Positions 1 to 6,770 of a stretch of 6,951 nt of DNA are shown here, in pieces (the stretch's first letter is position 1; each line of letters opens with the position of its first letter). Location of the stretch: the NCBI GenBank assembly GCA_025925615.1, contig JAICLN010000229.1, positions 1-6,951 of the forward strand. Direction: 5' to 3'. The translations under genes and the position numbers were made by a program. The notes under the pieces are model-generated. The model was not told the origin of the DNA. It did not search any database and saw only the letters and a program-made list of their open reading frames with translations. This stretch comes from Actinomycetospora sp. Its GTDB lineage: Bacteria; Actinomycetota; Actinomycetes; Mycobacteriales; Pseudonocardiaceae.

Positions 1-532
1 CGAGGGGGGTCCCGGCGAGGCGGGCGCCGCGGGCCAGGCCGGGCCGGCGTCGGGAGGCCAGCGCCGCCGCCGTCGCGCCGGGGCGGAGAATCCGCGACCA
101 GGAGAGCGACGAGGCGACGAGCTCCTGGCCGCCGAGCCCCGCCCAGAGCGCGCGGGAGTCGTCGTTGGCGCGATCGGCCACGGTCAGGTCCTGCGGGCCC
201 GCGAGCAGCTTGCGGTTGAGCAGGACGCCGACGCCCCGCGAGCGCACGTCCGGGTGCGCGACGAGGTTGCTGCTCACCGCGACGCGGATCGGCCGCCCGT
301 CGAGCGTCATCCGCCGGGTGCTCGCGGCGATGAACCCGACGATGCGGCCGTCGGGGTCCTCGTGCACCAGCGAGGGGATCTCGGGGTCCGCCCACGGATC
401 GTCGAGGACGACCCGTTCCAGGTAGGCGGCCACCCGCGGGTTCGGCCGGTCCTCCCCCGAGCGCATCACCAGCTCGAACAGCGCGCTGACCTGGCCGAGG
501 TCGGCGCGCTCCAGGGCACGGATGCCGCTCAT
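1..532 (-). CDS. GNAT-family N-acetyltransferase, 3' end beyond window
   Basis: The leftward frame from ATG at 532 stays open for 177 codons to the window edge, so the C-terminus is missing. The protein has a GNAT fold: an N-terminal segment typical of the family (residues 3-24, [18 protein letters not shown]), a central strand pair around [17 protein letters not shown] (55-71), and the acetyl-CoA pyrophosphate-binding signature R97-S-R-G100-V-G102 followed by a helix. [13 protein letters not shown] (123-135) matches the motif B helix-turn in which the partner substrate side is formed. The family moves acetyl or another acyl group from CoA to an amine; the acceptor here cannot be told. An Arg/Ala/Pro-rich stretch follows residue 147 and could lead to a second domain. 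A GTG three codons upstream (541) is an alternative start; neither has a strong Shine-Dalgarno sequence. It lies 224 bases below the molybdenum hydroxylase gene and probably has its own promoter. Confidence 0.82.
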   Translation of the reverse strand, partial: MSGIRALERADLGQVSALFELVMRSGEDRPNPRVAAYLERVVLDDPWADPEIPSLVHEDPDGRIVGFIAASTRRMTLDGRPIRVAVSSNLVAHPDVRSRGVGVLLNRKLLAGPQDLTVADRANDDSRALWAGLGGQELVASSLSWSRILRPGATAAALASRRRPGLARGARLAGTPL

Positions 533-598
533 GCCCGGCACGGTAGTCCGCGTCCCGATCAGCTGCGTGTGTGCCGGTCGTCCCGCCCTCAGGGCCAT

Positions 599-659
599 GA
601 TCACGGGCACGTGGGGCAGGTCTCGCGGGCTCGTGGCCTGAGTGATGTGCCCCTCGGAC
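599..659. repeat. 61-base hairpin repeat, copy 1
   Basis: This is the first of two equal-length units in the gap between the hydroxylase gene and the GNAT gene. It opens with GATCACGGGCACGTGGGG and closes with ATGTGCCCCTCGGAC. Bases 605-612 (GGGCACGT) pair with 645-652 (ATGTGCCC, one G-T wobble), and 617-620 (CAGG) pair with 637-640 (CCTG), across a 4x4 internal loop. The outer arm carries the palindrome CACGTG (608-613). The arms and unit length are shared with the copy at 692-752 while the loop differs, which suggests that the stem is what is conserved. The function is unknown. A leftward transcript reading out of the hydroxylase gene would form this structure second. Confidence 0.7.
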
Positions 660-664
660 GGGCC

Positions 665-679
665 GGTCAGGACCTGACC
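665..679. promoter_or_regulatory. 15-base near-perfect palindrome between the two hairpin repeats
   Basis: GGTCAGG-A-CCTGACC reads as a perfect 7-base dyad around one central base. It sits midway between the two 61-base repeats and about 133 bases before the GNAT start. A dyad of this size fits a dimeric repressor site, but no promoter elements could be recognised around it. A one-base loop makes it unlikely to act as an RNA hairpin. Its role is inferred only from symmetry. Confidence 0.35.
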
Positions 680-691
680 TCAGCCCCGCGA

Positions 692-752
692 GATCAGGGG
701 CACGTGGGGCAGCCCGCGGAGCACGCCGACCTGCCTGACGTGCCCCTCGACC
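692..752. repeat. 61-base hairpin repeat, copy 2, just below the hydroxylase stop
   Basis: This second copy starts exactly 93 bases after the first. The first 21 bases of the two copies differ at one position. The stem is stronger here: 697-705 (GGGGCACGT) pairs with 738-746 (ACGTGCCCC), then a 2x2 mismatch, then 708-712 (GGCAG) pairs with 731-735 (CTGCC), with an 18-base loop. In the leftward transcript the stem begins about 10 bases after the stop of the hydroxylase gene, where a terminator or an mRNA 3'-end stabiliser would lie. There is no U-tract, so it is not a classical intrinsic terminator. It may belong to a dispersed intergenic repeat family; that cannot be tested within this window. 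Confidence 0.72.
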
Positions 753-756
753 ACGG

Positions 757-3132
757 TCAGTGCTGGCTGCCCGCCGCCCCCGCGTACTCCGGGCCGGCCT
801 GGGGGCGCGCGCCCGGGTCCGACGCCGACGCGCCCTGGATCGCACGCCAGACCGCCTCCGGGGTGAGCGGCATGTCGATGTGCCGCACGCCGATGTGGGA
901 CACGGCGTCGACGACGGCGTTGTGCACCGCAGGTGTCGAGCCGATCGTCCCGGACTCCCCGATCCCCTTCGCCCCGATGGGGTTGAGGTGGGTCGGCGTC
1001 TCGGTGTTGGACGCCTCGTAGGAGCAGAGGTCGGCCGCGCTCGGGATGGTGTACGACGCGAGGTTGCCCGTCGTCGGGTTGCCGTCCTCGTCGAAGGTGA
1101 CCCGCTCGAAGAGGGCCTGCGAGATGCCCTGGGCGATGCCGCCGTGCTGCTGCCCGGCGACGAGCATCGGGTTGAGGATGCGGCCGCAGTCGTCGACGGC
1201 GATGTGGCGGCGCGGCGTGACCATGCCGGTGTCGAGGTCCACGTCGACGACGGAGATGTGCGAGCCGAACGGGAAGCTCGACTGGCCCTGCTTGAAGTCG
1301 AGGTCCTCGCGCAGCGCGCGGCCGTTGCCGTCGTCGAGCCCGCTGCCGTCCTCGGACGCCGACGCGATCGCCGACCAGCTCACGGTGTGCCCCGCGACCC
1401 CGCGCACCCCGAACCCGTCGTCGGAGTGCTCGATGTCCTCGACGGCGGCCTCGAGCAGGTGTGCCGCGATCTCCCGGGCCCGCGAGACGAGCTCCTGCGA
1501 GGCGTTGTGGATGGCGCTGCCGCCGGTCTGCAGCGACCGCGAGCCCAGCGTGCCCGCCCCGGACCGTACGACGGCGGTGTCGGACTGGACGACCTTGATC
1601 TTGTCCATCGGCACGCCGAGGACCGAGGACGCGAGCTGCGCGAACGCGGTTTCGTGGCCCTGCCCGTGGGCGCTGGTGCCGGCCATGACGGTGAAGGTGC
1701 CGTCGGGGTGGGCCTGCGCCGAGCCGTACTCGCCGTCGAGACCCAGCGGCGCGGTGACCTCGACGTAGGAGCCGATGCCGATGCCCATCGCGACCCGCTC
1801 CCCCGCGTCCCGACGACGCTTCTGCTCGGCGAGCAGCGCGTCGTAGCCGGCGGCGGCCTTCACGGCCTCGAGGGACTTCTCGTGGTCGGCGTTGTCGTAC
1901 TCGGCGCCGGTGAGCGACGTCATCGGGTACTGCTCGGGCTGGAGGTAGTTCGCCCGCCGCATCTCGAGCGGGTCGACCCCGAGCTCGTCGGCGGCCATGT
2001 CGATGATGCGCTCGAGCAGCTGGGTGGCCTCGGGGCGCCCGGCGCCGCGGTACGCCCCGACGGTTGTGGTGTTGGTGACGACGGCCTTCCAGGTGAAGTC
2101 GATGGCCGGGATGTCGTAGACGCCCTGGGCCAGGAGCTGCGTGAGGCTGGGCAGGATCGCGCCGACCGCCGGGTAGGCCCCGCCGTCGCCGATGACCGTG
2201 GCGCGCAGCCCCACGATCTTGCCGTCGTTCTTGACGCCGAGCTCGACCCACTGGACCTGCGCCCGGCCGTGGACCATCGAGAGCATGTTCTCGGAGCGGG
2301 TCTCGGTCCAGCGGACCGGGCGGCCGAGGACCAGCGCCGCCTTGGCGGCGATCGTGTACTCCGGGTAGGCGGTGGCCTTGGGACCGAAGCCGCCGCCGAC
2401 CCGCGGGGCGACGACGCGGACCTGGTCGGCCTCGAGCCCCAGGTCGCCGGCGAGCGCGTCCCGCGCGCCGTGCGGGGTCTGGGTCGACAGCCACAGGGTG
2501 ATGCCGCCCTCCGGGGAACCGGGCTCGGCGACGCAGGCGTTGGGCTCCATCGGCACGCCCGCGAGCTTCTGGTTGTAGAACTTGCCGGTCACGACGACGT
2601 CGGCGGTGTCGAAGATCCCGTCGACGTCGCCCGTGCCGGCGCCGGCGCAGAGGTTGCTGCCGACCTCGTCGAACAGCAGCGGGGCGTCGGCGGCGTAGGC
2701 CTCCTCGATGCCGGTGACGGCCGGGAGCGGGTCGATGTCGGGGAAGACGGACTCGGCCGCGTCGAGCGCCTCGGCGGCCGTCTCACCGATGACGACGGCG
2801 ACGATGTCGCCGACGAAGCGGACCTTGCCCTTGGCCAGGTGCGGGCGGGCCATCGCGTCGGGGACGACCCCGGGCAGGCCGGGCCGGTCGGCGATGTCGA
2901 GGTCGCCGTGGGTGTAGACCGCCACGACGCCCGGCATCCCCTTGGCCTCGTCGACGTCGATGTCGCCGAGCGTGCCGTGGGCGATCGGGGACCGCACGAA
3001 CACCGCGTGCAGCGACCCCTCGACGGGCAGGTCGCCGGTGTAGAGCCCGGCGCCCGTGATGAGTTCCTGGTCCTCGGTCCGTTTGACCGCGTGGCCCAGG
3101 ATCGAGCCGCCGGAATGGGTCGTGACGCTCAC
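757..3132 (-). CDS. Molybdenum hydroxylase large subunit, form II CoxL-like (xanthine dehydrogenase family, Mo-cofactor-binding)
   Basis: This 791-residue protein is full length for the catalytic subunit of xanthine dehydrogenase/aldehyde oxidase/CO dehydrogenase-type enzymes, which hydroxylate a substrate with water at a molybdopterin-cytosine-dinucleotide Mo centre. Positions from the GTG start: the a/b hammerhead domain (about 8-115, including the [19 protein letters not shown] opening), the cofactor-binding glycine motif GGGFGPK (246-252), the active-site loop [10 protein letters not shown] (360-369), a second cofactor loop [11 protein letters not shown] (485-495), and [10 protein letters not shown] with the catalytic Glu at 726. 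AYRGAGR marks the form II group; form I CO dehydrogenases have AYRCSFR with the Cu-ligating Cys, which is absent, so CO oxidation should not be assumed. The substrate is unknown. The GTG at 3132 is preferred to the ATG at 3180 because GAAGGAG lies 5 bases before it and homology begins just after. No FAD (CoxM) or 2Fe-2S (CoxS) subunit gene is adjacent. The last 25 or so residues are an Ala/Gly/Pro-rich tail. Confidence 0.93.
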   Translation of the reverse strand: MSVTTHSGGSILGHAVKRTEDQELITGAGLYTGDLPVEGSLHAVFVRSPIAHGTLGDIDVDEAKGMPGVVAVYTHGDLDIADRPGLPGVVPDAMARPHLAKGKVRFVGDIVAVVIGETAAEALDAAESVFPDIDPLPAVTGIEEAYAADAPLLFDEVGSNLCAGAGTGDVDGIFDTADVVVTGKFYNQKLAGVPMEPNACVAEPGSPEGGITLWLSTQTPHGARDALAGDLGLEADQVRVVAPRVGGGFGPKATAYPEYTIAAKAALVLGRPVRWTETRSENMLSMVHGRAQVQWVELGVKNDGKIVGLRATVIGDGGAYPAVGAILPSLTQLLAQGVYDIPAIDFTWKAVVTNTTTVGAYRGAGRPEATQLLERIIDMAADELGVDPLEMRRANYLQPEQYPMTSLTGAEYDNADHEKSLEAVKAAAGYDALLAEQKRRRDAGERVAMGIGIGSYVEVTAPLGLDGEYGSAQAHPDGTFTVMAGTSAHGQGHETAFAQLASSVLGVPMDKIKVVQSDTAVVRSGAGTLGSRSLQTGGSAIHNASQELVSRAREIAAHLLEAAVEDIEHSDDGFGVRGVAGHTVSWSAIASASEDGSGLDDGNGRALREDLDFKQGQSSFPFGSHISVVDVDLDTGMVTPRRHIAVDDCGRILNPMLVAGQQHGGIAQGISQALFERVTFDEDGNPTTGNLASYTIPSAADLCSYEASNTETPTHLNPIGAKGIGESGTIGSTPAVHNAVVDAVSHIGVRHIDMPLTPEAVWRAIQGASASDPGARPQAGPEYAGAAGSQH

Positions 3133-3137
3133 GCGTG

Positions 3138-3144
3138 CTCCTTC
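3138..3144 (-). promoter_or_regulatory. Ribosome binding site fixing the GTG start of the hydroxylase gene
   Basis: On the minus strand GAAGGAG lies 5 bases before GTG at 3132. The in-frame ATG 48 bases further upstream has no comparable site, and the 16 residues it would add are charged and unlike the family N-terminus. Confidence 0.75.
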
Positions 3145-3247
3145 GTGCCCTCGGTCGCGTTCCCGGACGCCGTCGTGCATCCCGGCCCCCGGCTTCGGAC
3201 ATTAACCCAGGGGCGTGACGGTCCGCACAGCGTCGTTTCCGCTGGCC

Positions 3248-3260
3248 AGGAACAGTCCCT
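3248..3260. promoter_or_regulatory. Imperfect 13-base palindrome upstream of the hydroxylase gene
   Basis: AGGAACAGTCCCT is a dyad with one mismatched pair around a central A. It lies in the 140-base gap between the phosphohydrolase stop and the hydroxylase start, 115 bases before the latter. It could be an operator for a promoter in this gap, but no convincing -35/-10 pair was found. Symmetry is the only evidence. Confidence 0.2.
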
Positions 3261-3272
3261 TCTGCGGCGTGA

Positions 3273-4412
3273 TCAGCTGTCGGTGGCCGCATCTGCGGCA
3301 TGCACGAGCAGCGGCACGAGTCGCTCCGCGTCGGTGACCGAGCCGTGCTGGCCGGGCAGCCGCGCGAGCACCGGCTCTCCCTCGGAGCGCACGATCGCGG
3401 CCGTGCCGCGGGTGACGGCGACGACGTCGGGCACCCGCGCCCGGACGGCGTCGTCGACGGGGCCGAACCACCCCTCGTCGACCGCCTGCGTGCCGTCGAG
3501 CACGTCGGCGTCGTCGCCCAGCGTCGCGCGCCAGGCCGCGAGCACGTCGGGCGCGCTGCCGGGGCGGGTGTAGACGAGGCGGGCACGCGGGTCGCCGCCG
3601 ACCATCGGCTCGCCGAGCCGCAGGTCGGGGTGGGTGTCGGCGGCGTGGCGGCGCTCGACGCCGACCATGCCGTGGGCCCCGGTGACCGCGAGGACCGAGC
3701 CGGCCGGCAGGTCCTCGGCGAGCAGGGCGACGAAGTGGTCGAGCTGGCGCAGCTGCCAGCGCCACGCGAGCGAACCGGGACCGCGCAGGTGGCCCAGCTG
3801 GTCGAGGTCGGCGTGGTAGGCGTAGACGAGGCCCGGCCCGGCGAGGGCGGTCAGCGTCTCGGCGGCCAGATCGCCCAGCGCGCCGACGCCGCGGTAGGTC
3901 GCGCCGCGCAGCGCCGAGCGCGTCAGGCCGGACCCGCGGTAGGCGCGGTCGGACACGACGGTGCTGGTGACCCCGACGGCGGCGGCGCGCTCGAAGAGCG
4001 TCGGACGGGGCTGCACGACCTCGGGGGCGAGCCGCTCGCGCAGGTCGTCCGTGCCCTCGGTCCAGGTGAGCGCGTCGAGCAGCGTGGCGTCGACGCGGAA
4101 CCGGACGCCGAGGGTGCCGTGCCCGCCCGGCGGCAGCCCGGTGCCCAGGCTCGTGACGCTGATCGGGGTGCTCGTCGGGAACCCGACGGTGAGCGGCCCG
4201 GCGTCGTGCATCCCGGCGAGGAACGGGGCGTCGGCGGCGTGCTCGGTGAGCAGCTCGCGGCCCAGCCCGTCGATGAGGAGCAGCGCGGCGGACCGGGCCG
4301 GCGGGAGGGTGATCGTCGCGGGTCCGTCGGGCCCCGTGCCCGTGATGTCCGTCCCGAGCGACGCGAGCAGGGCGGGGAGCGCGTCGGCGAGCGCCGGGCC
4401 GTCGGTGGTCAC
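3273..4412 (-). CDS. Alkaline phosphatase superfamily phosphodiesterase/nucleotide pyrophosphatase-like protein
   Basis: This 379-residue protein with a GTG start resembles the cytosolic actinobacterial 'alkaline phosphatase family/type I phosphodiesterase' proteins, which hydrolyse phosphate mono- or diesters with two metal ions. Visible landmarks are LLLIDGLG with metal ligand D48, FPTSTPISVTSLGTG (78-92) with the probable nucleophile T82, YHADLDQLGHLRGPGS (199-214) with ligands D204 and H208, VTGAHGMV (243-250), and LPGQHGS (352-358) with ligand H356. The usual motif is VT-x-D-H-G-M, in which Asp and His both bind metal; here position 246 is Ala (codon GCC, one base from GAC) and only H247 remains, so one metal site may be weakened. 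No signal peptide or membrane segment is seen, so a cytoplasmic protein is likely. The start is preceded by a GGGTGAG-like sequence. The hydroxylase gene follows 140 bases downstream in the same direction; a functional link is not evident. The exact substrate cannot be assigned. Confidence 0.88.
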   Translation of the reverse strand: MTTDGPALADALPALLASLGTDITGTGPDGPATITLPPARSAALLLIDGLGRELLTEHAADAPFLAGMHDAGPLTVGFPTSTPISVTSLGTGLPPGGHGTLGVRFRVDATLLDALTWTEGTDDLRERLAPEVVQPRPTLFERAAAVGVTSTVVSDRAYRGSGLTRSALRGATYRGVGALGDLAAETLTALAGPGLVYAYHADLDQLGHLRGPGSLAWRWQLRQLDHFVALLAEDLPAGSVLAVTGAHGMVGVERRHAADTHPDLRLGEPMVGGDPRARLVYTRPGSAPDVLAAWRATLGDDADVLDGTQAVDEGWFGPVDDAVRARVPDVVAVTRGTAAIVRSEGEPVLARLPGQHGSVTDAERLVPLLVHAADAATDS

Positions 4413-4571
4413 GCGCTCACCCTGCCCGGTTCACTCCTGCCGGGCGAGACAGCGCTTCGTCACCGTCCGACACTCAACCGCGTCCTTCCCGTCACAGAAC
4501 TTCCTCGCGTCGCCGACCGTCCGCCCGTCGGAGCCGTACATATTGGGCTGATCGGGCGAAACTCCCCCCGA

Positions 4572-4597
4572 ACAGTCACTTCGAGTAATAAGACTGT
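4572..4597. promoter_or_regulatory. Inverted repeat overlapping the putative grpE promoter
   Basis: ACAGTC (4572-4577) and GACTGT (4592-4597) are perfect inverted 6-base arms separated by 14 bases; the 14-base spacer contains the AT-rich TAATAA. The arrangement fits a repressor or activator dimer site placed over a promoter. It does not match the CIRCE element (HrcA) or the HspR HAIR consensus (CTTGAGT-N7-ACTCAAG) well, so a heat-shock regulator cannot be named. Confidence 0.4.
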
Positions 4598-4618
4598 GCG
4601 GGACCTCGACAGCGAAGG

Positions 4619-4643
4619 TGCCCGGTCCGAGGCCGACCGGGCA
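4619..4643 (+). promoter_or_regulatory. Perfect 9-bp stem-loop abutting the grpE ribosome binding site
   Basis: TGCCCGGTC (4619-4627) pairs perfectly with GACCGGGCA (4635-4643) around a 7-base loop. The last A of the stem is the first base of the AGGGGGG Shine-Dalgarno tract (4643-4649) of the grpE-like gene at 4661. In mRNA it could modulate ribosome access or stabilise the 5' end; in DNA it could be an operator. Its start lies about 22 bases beyond the inverted repeat at 4572-4597. Confidence 0.5.
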
Positions 4644-4660
4644 GGGGGGATCTCGCTTCC

Positions 4661-5324
4661 ATGACCGTGGGGGAGACGTCGACCGAGGGTGCGCCCGCGC
4701 CCGCGGAGGACGACGCACCGGACGACCCGGGCACCCCCGTGCCCGCCGCCGCCGAGGTGGGTGCAGGAGAGCCACCGGACGGGTCGGCAGCGGACCTGCT
4801 CGCCGCGGTGCTGGTCGAACTCACCGCGCTGCGCACCCGCCTCGACGAGCTCACCGAGCAGCGCCGCCGGGACGAAGCACGGGCCGAGGCCCGCGAGAAG
4901 GTGATCGCCCATCAGCGCGACGAGCTCGATGCGCTCCGCGCCGAGCGGCGCGGGACCCATCTCCGGCCGCTGGTGGTGAGCCTCCAGAAGCTCCGGGCCG
5001 AGCTCTTGGCGGAGGTCGATGATCTCGCCCCGGACGCGACGCACGGGCTCGCGGCGTCCTTCACCTACTACGCCGACGACGTCGCCGCGCTGCTCGAGCG
5101 GTGCGGGGTCGAGCGTCTCCCGACGGAGGCCGGCGAGCTCTTCGACCCTGCTCTCCACACCGCGACCCGCAGCGTCGAGGTCGACGCCCCACAGCACCGC
5201 CGGATCCTCACCGTGGTCAGCGAGGGCTGGGCCGAGACCACCTCGGGCCGCGTCCTGGCTCCGGCGAAGGTCGTGGTCGGTCGCCACATCCGGACCGACC
5301 GGACCGACCAGGAGGAACCCACTG

Positions 5325-5332
<8 letters not shown>
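4661..5332 (+). CDS. GrpE-like nucleotide exchange factor, divergent
   Basis: GrpE proteins are homodimeric exchange factors that release ADP from Hsp70. This 223-residue protein has the family layout: an acidic, Pro/Ala-rich disordered N-terminus (1-42), a long charged coiled-coil helix (about 45-98, LTALRTRLDELTEQRRRDE and on), a helical region (100-147), and a C-terminal beta domain (148-206) in which GVERLPTEAGELFDPALH and GRVLAPAKVVV correspond to the GrpE pattern GVe.i...G..FDP..H...GR.LRPA.V.V. The canonical GrpE C-terminal signature is only partly kept, and the family-typical conserved middle section is diverged, so this is probably an accessory paralogue dedicated to the neighbouring Hsp70 and not the housekeeping grpE. 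The ATG start has AGGGGGG 11 bases upstream. Its stop overlaps the Hsp70 start by 8 bases, indicating translational coupling and an operon. Confidence 0.85.
5310..5315 (+). promoter_or_regulatory. Ribosome binding site of the Hsp70 gene, inside the end of grpE
   Basis: AGGAGG lies 9 bases before ATG at 5325 and within the last codons of the grpE-like gene. It sets the Hsp70 start at 5325, from which the family opening VYGIDLGTTYSVLA follows at residue 8. Longer in-frame extensions upstream run through grpE and have no family similarity. Confidence 0.8.
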
Positions 5333-6221
<889 letters not shown>

Positions 6222-6230
<9 letters not shown>

Positions 6231-6256
6231 CCAAGGCCGATCTCCTGGTGGAGCTC
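6222..6256 (+). repeat. 10-bp perfect inverted repeat at the Hsp70 breakpoint
   Basis: GAGCTCCACC (6222-6231) is the exact reverse complement of GGTGGAGCTC (6247-6256), with a 15-base loop. The last recognisable Hsp70 codon ends at 6230 inside the left arm, and the next protein-like frame begins in the loop. The right arm also contains GGTGGAG, which is a fair Shine-Dalgarno sequence 6 bases before GTG at 6260 and would be paired when the stem forms. Stems like this can provoke deletions during replication. Confidence 0.65.
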
Positions 6257-6505
6257 TCGGTGGCCGAAGAGCTGGGATGGGCACGGACACCCTCACCCGG
6301 GGCGGTCCGTGCCTGGCTGGAGAAGCACGGCCAGGACCACCTCGTCCTCCAAGCGGAGCGGGACTTCGCCGAGGTCCGCTACTTCCTCGTCTCGTCGGTC
6401 ACCGGGATCGACCCGGACGACCCCCACTCCGCCGTGGCGCCCCTGCTCTGGCTCGGCGAGCGGGCCGGGTTGCCGCTGCCCTCGTCCGCAGAGGAGCCGG
6501 CGTGA
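6248..6505 (+). CDS. Unrecognised 81-85 residue protein, or C-terminal remnant of a larger one
   Basis: I do not recognise this family. The frame is -1 relative to Hsp70 and looks like real protein from about 6233 (KADLLVELSVAEELGW), that is, before any start codon with a ribosome site. Two GTG starts are possible: 6248 with no Shine-Dalgarno sequence, and 6260 with GGTGGAG 6 bases upstream, giving 81 residues. The predicted product is soluble and alpha-helical, with amphipathic segments around AVRAWLEKHGQDHLVLQAER and EVRYFLVSSVTGIDPDDP, and a hydrophobic end SAVAPLLWLGERAGLPLP. Stop TGA overlaps the next start by 4 bases, so it belongs to the operon. The start within apparently coding sequence suggests that its N-terminus, together with the Hsp70 C-terminus, was lost in one deletion; a genuine small gene or an Hsp70 fusion broken by one base are alternatives. 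Confidence 0.5.
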   Translation: MELSVAEELGWARTPSPGAVRAWLEKHGQDHLVLQAERDFAEVRYFLVSSVTGIDPDDPHSAVAPLLWLGERAGLPLPSSAEEPA

Positions 6506-6660
6506 GCCCCCCGCCGCAACACGTCGTGCTCTTCCGCTACGCCCTCGTGGCGGCGGTCCTCGTCGCGGTCGTCGTCACCCTCGTCGTCCTGCCCTGGGGC
6601 GATGTGGTGACCGCGCTCGACCCCTGGGTCGACGGCCTGCGCCGCACGCGGTACTCGTGA
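6502..6660 (+). CDS. Small single-pass membrane protein, 52 residues
   Basis: Translation from GTG at 6502 gives a short Pro-rich N-terminus (MSPPPQH), one strongly hydrophobic segment (about residues 13-30, YALVAAVLVAVVVTLVVL), and a C-terminal tail PWGDVVTALDPWVDGLRRTRYS with basic residues. GAGGAG lies 5 bases upstream and the start overlaps the preceding stop as GTGA, both typical of coupled translation. With an uncleaved helix and positive charges at the C-terminal end, a cytosolic tail is the simplest topology; this is inferred. No family was recognised. It may anchor or regulate the products of this chaperone operon at the membrane. Confidence 0.6.
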   Translation: MSPPPQHVVLFRYALVAAVLVAVVVTLVVLPWGDVVTALDPWVDGLRRTRYS

Positions 6661-6694
6661 CGTCACTGCCACGCACCGGCCACCCGAGGGAACC

Positions 6695-6719
6695 ATCCGG
6701 CCCCGGATTCCGGTGAATC
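6695..6719. promoter_or_regulatory. Two overlapping palindromes ahead of the P-loop gene
   Basis: ATCCGG-CC-CCGGAT (6695-6708) and GATTC-CGGT-GAATC (6706-6719) are perfect dyads sharing three bases, in the 110-base gap between the membrane protein and the P-loop gene, 52 bases before the latter's start. The loops are too short for strong RNA hairpins, so an operator is likelier than a terminator. CTGACA (6727-6732) resembles a -35 element, but no matching -10 was found. Confidence 0.3.
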
Positions 6720-6758
6720 ATCCGCGCTGACACCACGTACATTCAGGATCTCCGCCCC

Positions 6759-6767
6759 GAGGAGGAG
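6759..6767 (+). promoter_or_regulatory. Strong ribosome binding site of the P-loop gene
   Basis: GAGGAGGAG ends 3 bases before GTG at 6771, with the core GGAGG 5 bases from it. This is the best Shine-Dalgarno sequence on the right side and supports the GTG start. Confidence 0.7.
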
Positions 6768-6770
6768 CCC

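Larger units (their letters stand above)
4413..4660. promoter_or_regulatory. Divergent intergenic region, probable promoters for both transcription units
   Basis: This 248-base gap lies between the leftward phosphohydrolase gene and the rightward grpE-like gene, so promoters for both should be inside it. Bases about 4536-4597 are clearly richer in A and T than the rest of the window (for example TACATATTGGG and GAGTAATAAGACTG). On the plus strand TAATAA (4586-4591) could be a -10 element, but no good -35 is spaced correctly. On the minus strand TATGTA (4541-4536) is a comparable candidate. No plausible small gene was found in the gap. Confidence 0.5.

Noticed and set aside
599..752. CRISPR array
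   Set aside because: There are only two units, the repeats are imperfect with paired arms, and there are no spacers of regular length or cas genes.
692..752. Classical intrinsic terminator
   Set aside because: The stem is good, but no U-tract follows it in either direction.
680..2494. A 604-codon minus-strand frame overlapping the hydroxylase gene
   Set aside because: It is Arg/Gly-rich and shifted by one base from the real hydroxylase frame, with no recognisable domain.
757..3132. True CO dehydrogenase (form I CoxL)
   Set aside because: The active-site loop is AYRGAGR, without the Cys of AYRCSFR that binds copper in form I enzymes.
760..3573. A 937-codon open frame on the plus strand opposite the hydroxylase gene
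   Set aside because: It is Arg/Val/Asp/Gly-rich antisense shadow sequence created by extreme GC content. The minus-strand protein has full family motifs.
4572..4600. CIRCE or HspR (HAIR) heat-shock operator
   Set aside because: Only short fragments such as GAGT and ACT match the HAIR consensus; arm sequence and spacing do not fit either element.
3300..4664. A 454-codon plus-strand frame opposite the phosphohydrolase
   Set aside because: It is the antisense shadow of a gene with clear metal-binding motifs, and has no ribosome site or family pattern.
6231..6716. The in-frame Hsp70 tail as a genuine C-terminal domain
   Set aside because: It is Arg/Pro/Ser-rich, lacks every Hsp70 motif, and overlaps two frames with better coding character and coupled starts.
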